In this document: piece by piece, positions 8,973 to 19,962 of the stretch
Layout: each line of letters begins with the position of its first letter
How positions within the stretch are numbered: position 1 is the stretch's first letter
Assembly: GCA_015501075.1 (NCBI GenBank)
Contig: JADNYJ010000001.1
Span: 310,001-374,000 of the forward strand
Direction: 5' to 3'
DNA length: 64,000 nt
Origin: Gymnopilus junonius
Taxonomy: Eukaryota; Basidiomycota; Agaricomycetes; Agaricales; Galerinaceae
Translations under genes and position numbers: made by a program
The notes under the pieces: generated by a model
What the model saw: only the letters and a program-made list of their open reading frames with translations
Told to the model about the DNA's origin: nothing
The model's database searches: none

Positions 8973-11900
8973 CTATAATCCCATTATCGCATTCCTCATT
9001 TGTTCCAAATTTTCTTTTGCCTCTCTAGCCATAACTCTCACCACGCTATCTTCATCTGTTGAAGAAACATAGCCCAGTGTCAGTAGTATCCTCTGGTAGG
9101 CTTCTCCGCTGATAAGGCTTAGGGATGGTTTTTCGTCATATATGATATTTGTTGATGCGCGTATGAGAAGAGATAGAAAGTGTAGAGCAGCACGTCTTAA
9201 AGGCGGGAATTTCGAATTCGTTAACGTGGGATTTGAATCCATGGTCACATGGGCAGGGGTAGACATAGATGGTGAACTCTCTTCCTCCGAGCCCGCTTTC
9301 TTGCTCTCTGTCATTGATGGTTTAGCTTGAGGTTTATGTCCTTGTATTGGAAGGCTTTCAATCTGGAGTAGATCAATCATAGCTTGGCAGAGATCTTCAA
9401 TATATGGTAGCATGGCCCAAGGATAGGTATCCACGCAGTCGGCAAGTAAAGAGAGTGCAGATGTGCGAAGAGTCGTCGCAATGTTTGATCCTCGCACAAC
9501 AGCATATAATCGAGGAACGAGGGTATCAACTAAGAAAGGGTCTTTTATGAAAAGGCAGTGACATAGTATGATTTAAAATAACCATACCATATAAGCCTAG
9601 CGTATTTCCACACTGCTTGATGACTGAACCAAGGGCCTCTCCGATTCTTGTTCTTACGTCGATATCCTGCTGGGTTAAATTACCTGCCCCAAGCCCCTCC
9701 AAACCACCGGCGTAGTCATTAACAAGACCATGAAGGATCTCTTTTCCATAGCGACTGGCAAGGGCTGACAAGCCTTGGACGGCGTTCAGAAACATATATG
9801 AATCATCATCGTGGACGCATTGGAGGAAAATTGAAAGAATAGATGGCATTAAAGCCTTTTCTGCTTCACGATGCTTTGCAGACGGCAAGCTGGCAAGTTG
9901 TCGGAGCAAAAGAAGTCCGTGGGCGCGGACGGGCAAGATAGGGTCCTGTAGCAACTTCAAAGCCTTCTGGTAGACTTCTTGGGGGTCCTCCTCTGTCTGC
10001 TTGGGCCTTTTGTTCGAAGGTGCGCTTGCCAACCGGGCAGTAATAACTAGTCTGGCTTCTCGGGCTAAGGGCCGCAGAACAGAAGAACCATTGAGCGCTA
10101 AAAGCTCCAATTTAGAGAATACGTCATTCAAGATCGGTTGTGTACGAGGAGAGAGTGCCTCATCCGCTAGCCCAAATATGAGTGTACGACATAACCAACA
10201 GAGAAATGAAATACCTTCTAGAATAGAGAGCAGAAGTGTAATAGTTGTCTCGATTAATTCATCGTCTGGACCGATAATCTCAGAATCTGCTGTTTCATCA
10301 TCACTATCTGCTTCTTCATAATCGTCTTTATCCCTTGCAGAAGGTTTCCCAGTAGCTGAGGCATCACTATCCGAAACTCTGATAGTAGCGGAAGCGAGAA
10401 CATTGAAAATGAAAGATAGTAGTTGGTCGCTCTTGCGAAGAATGCTAGAAGTCGTCCCTTCAGAGAGGCGGTTTTGCATCTGCACGATGATTTGTAACTT
10501 ATGCAATAGTCTTTTGGCAGCAACTGTTAGCTGTATCTATATATGTCTCCATGCTTGCCTGCTCACCTCATGGAGTCTTCGCCTGCGCGGCTCTTCATAT
10601 CACGGTAATTTTCTAGAAGGCGTAGAAATAGGGCAGAGGATATATCTGCACGGTCGAAAGCTTTGAGCTTTTCAACGAAGTGGACGGGGTCGGGATACAA
10701 ATTAAATAAGTTTAGGTCAACTTGTAAGGCATCCTCAGAATGGATTTCACTTCGGTCGTCTTGGACATCTCTTGGAAGAAAAAGTAATGGTACTTGAGGT
10801 TCATTTGTACTGGTGAAATTAGCGACAGTGTATCGACCGCCAACGTTTGCATGGCTCACTTTTTAATCTTACACGCCCGTCCTTCAAGGTCGACAGTCCA
10901 GATGCTGTCTTTTCCATCTTCGATAATAGACCACAACACGTTGCTGCCTTCTCCATTATCAACGATCTTGCCCCATGACATTAAGAGCCCATTCACCGTC
11001 TCTTTGAGGAAAGGATCTACTGTCTTGATTTGATCAAGATCATAAGAAAGTAAGTAGAGGGATGCCAGAATCGGTGATAATATCTTCGAAATAAATGTCG
11101 GCGAAGGTTCCGTATTGGAGAGCAAAACAGTTAAAGCTGACAAGACTTTACGAGGATCTTGGACTGTCTTGCTAGTTTGCAGTTGATTCGCGGGGTCGAG
11201 GTAATCAAGGAAAGGGCGGTGAAAGACTTCTAACACAGCGGAAGACGCATGGGATCGATGTGGACCAGGTTTCTGCGGGTCGACCGCTCGAAAGATGATG
11301 AATGCTGCAGCCCTTCTGTAATTGGGAGGACTTTCCGAAGTGAGAAATTTCAGCACTTTCGGAAAGATGAGTCGATAATATTCCTGCTCAATGTTCATCA
11401 GACCTGAGCGCGAGGATATAGATGGACACTGCCCACTAGCGGAATCATGTTCGTCGGTGCGCTATTCAGCGTTCTTGCAATTTGCTCCAGTTTCTCGATG
11501 TTCACTTCGTCGCCTACCTCGTCTGCGGAAAACATTGCCTCGAAAAGGCCTTGCACACCATCCGGGCGGAGAAGTTGCCTGGTGAGAAGAGATGCACATG
11601 CCTTCCGCACATGCAAGAGCTTGGGAAGGGTAGATGAAGATGAGGATAAAATACTTCCAAGGGAAACTATAGCCTGAGCAGGGTGCAAACTTGTCTCATA
11701 AGAGTTCCAAAGCACTGCAAAAGGATATCATAACTCACAGTTTGAGCATCCCCAAAGCCAGGGGTTTTGCTTCGTCCTGGAATTTAAACAAGCGGTCAGA
11801 CGAGAACGAATCAGGAAGCCAGCCAAGTGCCATAGTAGGCAGCAATAAATCAACGGTATGACGTGTTAGGATGGTAGTAGTTATCAGCGTCTGGGAAATT

Positions 11901-12481
11901 CGACCCTCAGGGCCTTCGGGGAAGACCAACGAAAACATCGAAGAAAGCATATCGGAGAAGACCAGAGAGACATCTATATCTGTGGTCAAATCGACGATTT
12001 GAGGGCCCCGCATCTTTTCGAAAAAGTTCGACGGCCATTCCTGGCTAACACAAACGAACAGCGGTTCCAAACCCCATTTGAAAGAAATGGATAGTAAGGT
12101 TCGCAGCAGTGCTAGATCTCTAGTCCCAATAGGTGGTACGAGGGATGGGTTTGCTTCTCCACCTATTCTGGAGGGGTTCACGTCCGCATCAATATCTAGG
12201 GCTGCTTGGACGCGATGTAAGACAGAGAGAGACTCTTTGGCAGTTCGCAGTTGTAAATCTTCCACCGCGACAGAAAGATCGGGCTTAGAAACCTTTGCTA
12301 AGGATTGACGGTCGTAATAAACTTCTAAGCGATTCTTGAGCACTGTTTGAAGTTTGGTTGATGCATTGGAAGGAGAAGATGATCCAACGAGAGCAGCACC
12401 ATCGGCCAGAGCGGTTGCAAGATCATGGGACGCAGACCCAGAGGAGGCCGATTGCACAAATTCTAAGTTCGTTTGGTCCAT
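8973..12481 (-). CDS. Tango6/Rtp1-like HEAT-repeat protein (RNA polymerase II assembly/transport)
   Basis: A large alpha-solenoid protein, several exons long, starting MDQTNLEFVQSASSGSASHD. The C-terminal third has QKALKLLQDPILPVRAHGLL followed by ASLPSAKHREAEKALMPSI and VNDYAGGLEGLGAG, which resemble the RTP1_C1 region. The last exon has LSLLADCVDTYPWAMLPYI with EDLCQAMIDLLQIE, which resembles RTP1_C2. Yeast Rtp1 helps assemble and import RNA polymerase II, and the animal homologue Tango6 was found in a Golgi-organisation screen. An acidic low-complexity stretch (EEADSDDETADSE) separates repeats. The end is EQMRNAIMGL at 8973. The ATG at 12481 is followed directly by a conserved-looking N-terminus. 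Family assignment is confident; the molecular role in this fungus is inferred from yeast. Confidence 0.85.
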
Positions 12482-13501
12482 CTGTAAAGGATTGCAAGTT
12501 TAATGATATTTTATCTCAGACAGTGTGCTCACAGCATCAACTCAAAAGGCAAGGAATTGGGGTGATGTAATGAATCACTGAGGTCACGCCCTTCTTGTTT
12601 ATATTATGTAAACGGGTTATCCCCGACTCTATCACGTGAGTGATAGATACTATGGTTCGTTGGGAGTTTGAAACCGAAGCAAAGAAAAATCGATATCAAT
12701 TCTTCCACCTAGAATTTGGAAATAAGATTTTACAGGGAGGTACATTTTTACATTCTATACAGACTGGTATAATTTTTTTTAGGAAAAGTTGAAGCTTCCA
12801 AGGACAGGAGCATTTCCGCGTCTCAAAGCTGAAGGAATGGCGAGATTGAAACGGTGGTCACGAATTGTCACGGTCCTTTTGGCAGGGCTCGGACAAGTCC
12901 TTCCGCATGAAAATGTCACGTCTTGTCACGCTTAAACACACCTTCTGTATTGCATCTGCCCTCACGAAGTCAAATGTACATGAATCTGCCCAAGGCTCAG
13001 GATTCCTGCTTGAACAAGTCTCCTTGACGCTTCTGTGAATTTTCGTTTTATTTGACCTAAGGGATCTGGCCAGATCTTGCAAGAGATGCTGATACATCAG
13101 CTGATTTGATGCACTCAGTTCTGCAAATCGAGTGCCATTCTTCCTCTTCTGCAGACATCAAGAAACAAAGTACATAACAGGGTAGGCAGTATGCTATTGT
13201 ATTTATGTGAATTTTTGTGGGGGCCAAATGCGAGAGGAAGGTTTGCAAAAGTTGACAGTTTCAAACTCCCCATCGTTTCAAACTCTCGATCAACGATAGT
13301 AGAAAGGGTTCTGTCGAGTTCGAAATGAACGACTCCCGCCAATGTCGGTCTGAGCTTTCCCACGGCCTCGAACTATGCAGCATACATGTACTAAGATTTA
13401 TTCACTTTCTTCTATCTGAACTGCAAATTTTTTAGCTTACAAAAATTTCAACATTTTCTGCATTACATATTTTACTATAGAAGTGACATAATTACCCTTC
13501 A

Positions 13502-13546
13502 GCTGGCCGCAAGGAGTCAACCGGAGGTTGGCGACGAGCGGCCAGC
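13502..13546. repeat. Nested inverted repeat: 9 bp outer stem and 7 bp inner stem
   Basis: The outer arms gctggccgc (13502-13510) and gcggccagc (13538-13546) are perfect reverse complements. Inside them gtcaacc and ggttggc pair around gga with one G-U pair. The element is GC-rich in an AT-rich gap. It could be a structured RNA, a dyad binding site, or a remnant of a small inverted-repeat element. Confidence 0.65.
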
Positions 13547-13632
13547 AGTAAACTCACATTTCACGTAGATCTTGAAAGGATGCAAATGGCGCCGATTGTA
13601 AGTATTTACTGAGAAAGATAGAGTCAGGGATT

Positions 13633-13644
13633 GGCGCTTGCGCC
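13633..13644. repeat. Short palindrome
   Basis: The sequence ggcgcttgcgcc has 5 bp perfect arms around tt. It lies between the nested hairpin and the 20 bp palindrome. On its own it would be unremarkable. Confidence 0.4.
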
Positions 13645-13669
13645 GCTACGGGATGTAATAATAAACGAG

Positions 13670-13689
13670 CAGGCGGTTTTAACCGCCTG
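13670..13689. repeat. 20 bp palindrome with 2 nt spacer
   Basis: The sequence caggcggttttaaccgcctg has 9 bp perfect arms around tt. It stands about 350 bp beyond the eRF3 stop codon on the 3' side of that gene. It could act as a hairpin in the 3' untranslated RNA if the transcript is long, or as a binding site. Confidence 0.55.
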
Positions 13690-14037
13690 GGCTTTGCAGG
13701 TCATTTTGTGATGTGTTCATTTTGACTGTTTCCATTTGGACAGTTGTTTTCCCGCCGTGAATTAGCGCTTAGCGACCAGCTTTACATTACAATTATAAAC
13801 CATAACCATAATATCTCAACAAATCAATTGCGAATCTGGTGAAGTATTATACTCTAACATGACTACAAAAACAGAGCCCGGGCGATTCATCTTGCAGAAT
13901 TGTACAGAATAGACGCGAAATTAGTCGTGCATCGTGAGTGCGTATCCAAATTATATTGCAGGTTGATGTTGACCACGCAGAATGGGATGTTCTGGTCTTG
14001 TCGTATCGCATCAAAGAGAGCAGAGTGCGTGATCATT

Positions 14038-16085
14038 TTAGTTAGCAGCACTGTTGACTGACAGATTGGCAATGCCTTCTGCGGTCTCGTCGATGGTGGT
14101 GTTTTCGATGAGCTTCGTAATCTGGTTTATTGGTTAGAGATCATCATTAACAGACACTTCATTCATGATATTCACCTTCCCTATAGCGATGGTCCGTCCT
14201 ATCGATGGCACAGTTCGTAAGTATTACCAGCGCAGTACACCACAGGACATACCTTCATCTCTCAACGTGAATCTTCCTAACTGGGGATAGTCCGCGAATC
14301 TCTCAACGCAAACAGGGGCTGTAGTTTCAATCAAGGCCACAATTTTCTGTCCTGATTACAAGGTAAATATTTTGTGTAGAACATTGTTCATTAAACGTAC
14401 CCTTCTTGGCAAACTGTGGGGGTTTCTTTGACTTCCTACCTGTGGCCTTATCGAAGTAATGCAAAAGAGCCTATGACAGGGAGTTAGGCATCAGAATAAC
14501 AAAGGTAAAGCGTCCAGTCTGACCGGCAGTGTAACCTCCTCCGAAAGTGTGTGGATATGCATTACAGCGGAATAACCAGCACAAATGATGTTTTTATGCT
14601 CGAGGATAGCTAATTGGGCTTCAAATTGACGGACCGCATGGATAGGTTTGTTCGGACTGGTCAGAACAAAGCCAGGACTGATGTCTTCATCATCAACACC
14701 ACGTATCCTGATCCTGACATTATCACCACACAAAGCGCGGTCAATCTCCTCTTCCACTTCGTTGAAAATGGCTGCCACTTCGACAGGGACCTTGTTAGGC
14801 ATTAGAATCAAGTTGTCGCCCTTTCGAATGTGACCAGATTCAATCTTTCCAACAATTACAGTGCCCATGTCTTTATACTTCTCGGATATTGGCATCATGA
14901 GAGGCGCATTGATTTTACGGTCCACCATCGGCATCTTGTCAAGGTGCTCTAAGAATGACGGTCCGCTGCAAACGTTGATCAGACTTGTTGCGGAAAGAAA
15001 AGATAACGTATACGTACTCAAACCATGTACATACTGATTTCGGTATTCTGTCTTTGAGGTTGACTCCAGTGTACGCTGAAACAGGAATGAAGGTAACATC
15101 TGTCTTCGGATTGAAGCCCGCGGCCTTGACGAAGGGCGTTAATTTATCCTTGATTTCATCGTATCGAGCCTTTTCCCAATGTACCGTAGGATCATCCATT
15201 TTGTTGATGACGACAACGACTTTCGATACACCTGCAGTCTTAACCAACATGACATGCTCACGCGTTTGCCCTCCTCGTTCGAAGCCTGTCTCGAATTCAC
15301 CCTTGCGGGCTGAGATGACAAGAATGGCTACATCTGCTTGTGCAGCACCAGAGATCATAGATGGAACGAAAGTCTTGTGCCCAGGAGCATCAAGGATAGT
15401 ATAGCGCCGCTGATCGGTCTCAAAATAAGCACGGCCGACTTCGACTGTTTTTCCCTTTGATCTTTCTTGAGGTGTTGAATCTAAGGCCCAGCTTAGATAC
15501 CACGACTCTCTTCCTGCCTCTTTGGCTTCCCGTTCGTATTTTTCCATGGTCCGTTTGTCGACCATGCCTGTCAGATAGAGTAGATTACCACCCATGGTGC
15601 TTTTACCAGCATCGACATGGCCGATGAAGACGATGTTCAGATGCTCCTTGACTGGATAAAAGCTGACTCAGAAAAGGAAAACAAAAAAGGGCTAGTAAGG
15701 ATGACGAACGATTTCCAAACAAGTCTTCGAGGACCTGTTGATCAGCCGCGGCCTTGACATCTAGGGCGACGGTGTTTGCATCTGTCTTGGCCCTTTCGGT
15801 GGTGAAAGTTTTTGACGATGCAGGCTGTTCTGATTTTGAAGGTTTGGGCGCCGACGGCTTTGGCTCTTGCTTAGGTTCTGATTGAGATGGGGCCGGGGCT
15901 TGCGGACGGGGTGTTGGAGGGGTGGATGTGCCTCCGATATTGAGGGAGATTGTAGGGGCCGGTTTTGGAGCTTCGGCCGGCTCTGGTCTCTCGATCAGAG
16001 GCGCTGGTGGCTGAGATGGCTGCTGGGGAAGAGCGAAACGCTGGGCAGGAACGAAAGAAAAGGCGCCAGGATTGAGCTTGCTCAT
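14038..16085 (-). CDS. SUP35: Translation termination factor eRF3 (SUP35 family GTPase)
   Basis: eRF3 is the GTPase that works with eRF1 to release finished polypeptides at stop codons. The GTPase core has G1 in GHVDAGKST, G3 in LDAPGHKTF and G4 in NKMDD, plus SWYLSWALDSTPQERSKGKT, which is specific to eRF3 rather than eEF1A or Hbs1. Domains II and III follow with KYKDMGTVIVGKIESGHI, ISPGFVLTSPNKPIHA and GRFTLRDEGRTIAIGKVTKL. The N-terminal extension is only about 130 residues, rich in Pro, Ala and Ser, and starts with LNPGAFSFVPAQ, a good PAM2 motif for binding poly(A)-binding protein. There is no long Gln/Asn-rich prion domain like that of budding yeast. The ATG at 16085 immediately precedes PAM2; the chain ends NLSVNSAAN. 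Confidence 0.96.
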
Positions 16086-16171
16086 GGTTGTCGTGAGTCA
16101 AAGATGTGCTGATATCTTTCCGATCAAATTAACTGCGAACCAACTGCGTGACTTCTCCCTCCCCACCACCA
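16086..16171. promoter_or_regulatory. 86 bp shared promoter between eRF3 and SLA1
   Basis: Start codons at 16085 (minus strand) and 16172 (plus strand) leave only 86 bp for two divergent promoters and leaders. A short pyrimidine run (ctccctccccacc) precedes the SLA1 start. No TATA box is visible. Confidence 0.6.
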
Positions 16172-19100
16172 ATGGCCACAGACCAACCAGACAGTTATCT
16201 CGCCATCCTCAAGGCTTCTTACGACTATCAACCTCAGTCGGAGGACGAGATTGCCATTGTTGAGGACCAAATCCTGCTCCTGGTCGAGAGAGTCGACGAC
16301 GAGTGCGCTATTCTTTCTACAGCCCTACTTCTCACCCCGCTGAATCTGTAACATAGGTGGTGGAAAGTCAAGATAAAGGCCAGCTCTCAAGACTCAGACA
16401 GTCCTGTTGGATTGGTCCCAGCAGCATATGTTGAACAGGTTTGTTGCGACATCGCCATCCGAGCACCTCCTGTTTATCTTCGATTTAGGCCGAGCACACA
16501 TCTACTGTAAAGGCGCTCTACGACTACGAGGCTAGCGCTCCCGGCGAACTCTCAATTAATGAGGGCGACGTTCTATTGGTATTTGATACTGAAGAAGATT
16601 GGATCTTGGTTCAGAATGCCAAGGAAGAAGGGAAGTCTGGCTATGTCCCGGGAAACTACGTGGAGGTGATCGACGAAGAAGGACCCGCAGCTGCTCCAAC
16701 TCCCTCTAGAATAATTGTTCCAGACTCAGTAAGATCTTTCATTTACACCTTATTCTCTTTACTGACAACTCATAGCCCCCACCTCCCGCCAGTTCGTATG
16801 TCGATCCTGCTGATAGAGTTGCCTCCTCCAAAGTCACTGCGGATGATATACAAACATGGTCTTTATCCGAGATAGACAAGAAGGGAAAGAAGAAGAAAGG
16901 CACTCTTGGAATTGGAAATGGAGCTGTATTTTTCGCGAGTGAAGCTGACAAAGTACGTTTGACTGTTTCTTGTGGAATCCGTCATTATTGAGTCGTGTCC
17001 TAGACTCCAGTTCAGAAATGGCAAACTCAAGATGTCTCTTCCGCGTCGGTTGAAAAATCTAAGCATGTTCGAATCGATATCGGCGGATCCAATCCAATCA
17101 GCCTCCACTTTCACGCTGGCTCCAAAGAGAATGCAGACAGCATAGTGTCGAAACTGAATTCATCTAAAGCTCTTTCTTCTGCGAATGCGCCTGAGCAGGA
17201 GTTGCAATCCCCTTCCCCCAACAATTTCCAACCTCCTGCGGAAACTACCCTTCCTAAGAAGCCGTCCGTCCATTTCTCCTCAGCATCCCCTGTCATTATA
17301 CCCACTCCAGAGGAGGAGGAAGAGGAGGAAGAGAATACGGAATCCTATTCCGCGACTACCGATAACGCGGGCCCCACTGCTGTCGCGTTATACGATTTCA
17401 AGGCCGATGGGGATGATGAACTGTCTGTGACAGAAGGCGAACACCTAACAGTACTTGAAAAGGATGGGGATGAGTGGTGGAAATGCAGAAATGCAAGTGG
17501 GTCTGAAGGGGTTGTTCCAGCATCTTACCTTGAGGCAAGTGACCTTTGAAGCAGTGGGACTTTTTGTGCTTATTCCTTGTAGGCCATCAGCAGTGCTAGG
17601 GACCCTTCCCAGTCCGAGCATAGAAGAGATCGAGAAACTGAAGAAAGGGAGAGACAGGAATTGACCAAGCAACGTGAAGCTGAGCGTATACGGCAACAAG
17701 AAGAGGAAAAAAAGAGAGCATTAGCGGCTCGCAAGGCTGAAGCCCAACAAAAAGCTAAGCAAGCTGCGATTGCTGCAGAAGCGGAACGAGTAAAGAGAAT
17801 GGCGGCTGCAGCTTCCCGCGTCTCACCACCTCCAGCAGCGTATGCTTTGATTTTTCGTCTTTTTTTTTTGGCTATTTCATTTTCATTACTTGCAGGCAAT
17901 CACCTTCTACTCGTTCCCAGGAGACTCCCAAGAGCGCTTCCCCAAGCTCTGGAAGTAGAAACTCGTCTGAACTCACTCGTAAGTCTAAGAAAATCTCTTT
18001 CTCTCTTTGGAGAGTCTCTCTTATTATATTCCATCAGGTCCCCCTCCAGATAACACTCGCATCTGGCACGATCGCAGTGGTCAATTCCGGGTCGAAGCTG
18101 CTTTTCTAGGGTTCAATAATGGAAAGCTACGGTTGCACAAAGTTAACGGGGTAATTGTTGAGGTGCCTTCAGAGAAGATGTCTTTGGATGATATGCGATA
18201 CGTGGAAAGGCTTCTGGATAAAAAACAAAAGCCCTCAAATGCCCCAAGGGTTTCTGAGGATGATATACCCCTCGCAATTTCCAAGGTCGTTGCTAAACCA
18301 GAGAAGGCCACTCCTCTCAAAAAAGCACCCCAGATCGATTGGTTTGATTTCTTTTTGTCTGCAGGTTGCGATTTAGATGATTGCACGCGGTATGCAGCCT
18401 CGTTTGAAAGAGACAAAATCGATGAAACGCTCTTGACTGATATCACAGAAGGAACAATGCGTTCTCTTGGACTTCGCGAAGGGGATATCATTCGAGTAAA
18501 GAAGGCCATCGAAAAGCGGAAACCAACGGACAACCTGTATAAAGCTGGTGATCATATCGCGGAACAAGTGCGCCGCGATGAGGAATTGGCAAGACAATTA
18601 CAAGCTCAAGAAACGTCTTCCGCAGGAAAAGGTTCTGCACCAAACCTTTTCGCTGGACCAGGCGGAGTCTTGAAGCCGAGGCGCGGTCGCCCTCAGCCAA
18701 GCAAGAGCTTGCCTCTTTCCAATGTCGACATCAAGGCTATTTCATCAGCATCTGATCAATTCCAGCGCACCGGTTCTCCACAAACGCAGAGTCCGGCATC
18801 TGCTCCAACGCCTTCTTTACCCCCACGCCCAAGTTCTGCTGCTGCAGTCAGTGGTTTTGACAACGACGCATGGACAAATCGCCCTAGTTCTACGAAACCT
18901 GTCAAAGCAACGTCGCCAGTCGCCCCACCCAGAGTGTCTTCCGTGCCTCCCCTACTTCCACGACAACCTACTCCGACTCCGACTCCGACCGCCACTGCCC
19001 CTGCATCGGCACAAACTCCTTCCATCCCTCCAGCGCCAGCAGCAGTACCATCAATCCAAACCCCACCTACTCTCGCGAAGACCACTGAATCAGATATATT

Positions 19101-19899
19101 TGATCAGCTTGCCAGGCTCAGTGCTCTTCGAACCTCGACACCCTCACAACCCTCTCCAGCACCATTGAATGTCACTCCTCCAGTGATTTTGAATTTAGGG
19201 CTTGGGATGGGCTCCTCACCAATTCCAATGGGTATACACGTTGCACAGCCTACGCTATCTCCTCCTGTAGTTCAGGTACCTTATAATGGACCTCGAGGAC
19301 CCTTTGCGCCCGTTCCTGCAAACCAAGGTTTACTTCAACCTTTGATACCAACTCAGACTGGTTTTAATGGTTTTATACCCACCAAACCGGTCAATTCTCC
19401 TTCGTTCCAGCATCAACTCACTCCTGCTTTTATGCCACAGCAACCCACCGGTTTACCCGGTTCCCAACCCCTTATGGCTCAACCCACAGGCGTATTCAGC
19501 AATTTGAATCCCGCATCGCCCTTTGGAACCAATGGATTTGGATCTGTTCAAAGCCGTGAGTGTCAATTTCACTGGGAGGCACAAATTTTGACTTTCAAAT
19601 TTGAATTAGACTTAACAGGTTTCGTCTCTCCTCCCATTCAAACAGCATTCGGGAATGCTAGCACAACTACCTCGCCTCCGCCTCCTTCAAATTCGAGCCA
19701 GTCAAATAACACTTCACCAGCCAATATCTTTGCTCAAATGAAGTCCGGAACATTTGCAAATGACGATAATCCATCTCATAATCCAGGTAAATCAACATCG
19801 TCGCGTTGTAGAAGATTGAACTGACCTGACGTAATTCAAGTACTAAATGGACAGACACAGACTTGGGGGCAATCTTATCAAGGGTATACAGGCTATTAA
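16172..19899 (+). CDS. SLA1: SLA1-like endocytic actin adaptor, three SH3 domains and SHD1
   Basis: SLA1 links cargo and clathrin coats to actin assembly at endocytic patches. The protein starts MATDQPDSYLAILKASYDYQ with SH3-1 (WWKVKIKASSQD), then SH3-2 (VKALYDYEASAPGELSI to GYVPGNYVEVID) and a PH-like region (KKGTLGIGNGAVFFASE). SH3-3 runs from TAVALYDFKADGDDELSV to GVVPASYLE. A Lys/Glu/Ala coiled coil follows, then SHD1 (TRIWHDRSGQFRVEAAFLG), which reads NPFxD cargo signals, and a SAM-like SHD2 (IDWFDFFLSAGCDLDDCTRY). The Pro-rich tail carries LIPTQTG, MPQQPTG and LMAQPTG, matching the LxxQxTG sites phosphorylated by Prk1/Ark1 kinases. The last exon, after an intron at about 19786-19840, ends TQTWGQSYQGYTGY. 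The ATG at 16172 is the first in frame. Confidence 0.95.
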
Positions 19900-19962
19900 A
19901 GTACTATCTGGATTCCGTGGTCATTATTCCCGATGATTGTATAATAAGATGGGAGCCTAATG

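Larger units (their letters stand above)
12482..14037. other. 1.55 kb gap: no gene seen, strong inverted repeats
   Basis: The right end (about 13700-14037) will hold the 3' untranslated region of eRF3, and the left end (12482-12700) the promoter of the Tango6-like gene. No open frame here has family-like sequence. Between them, 13500-13690 carries a nested hairpin and two shorter palindromes, listed separately. The minus-strand frames of 60-82 codons between 12858 and 13363 overlap one another and look like chance. Confidence 0.5.

Noticed and set aside
17570..17899. Long antisense frame opposite SLA1 rich in Ala, Ser and Cys.
   Set aside because: It is the mirror of the Glu/Ala/Lys coiled-coil coding sequence.
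18960..19000. Short tandem repeat of actccg.
   Set aside because: It encodes Pro-Thr repeats in the SLA1 tail and is too short to be a separate repeat element.
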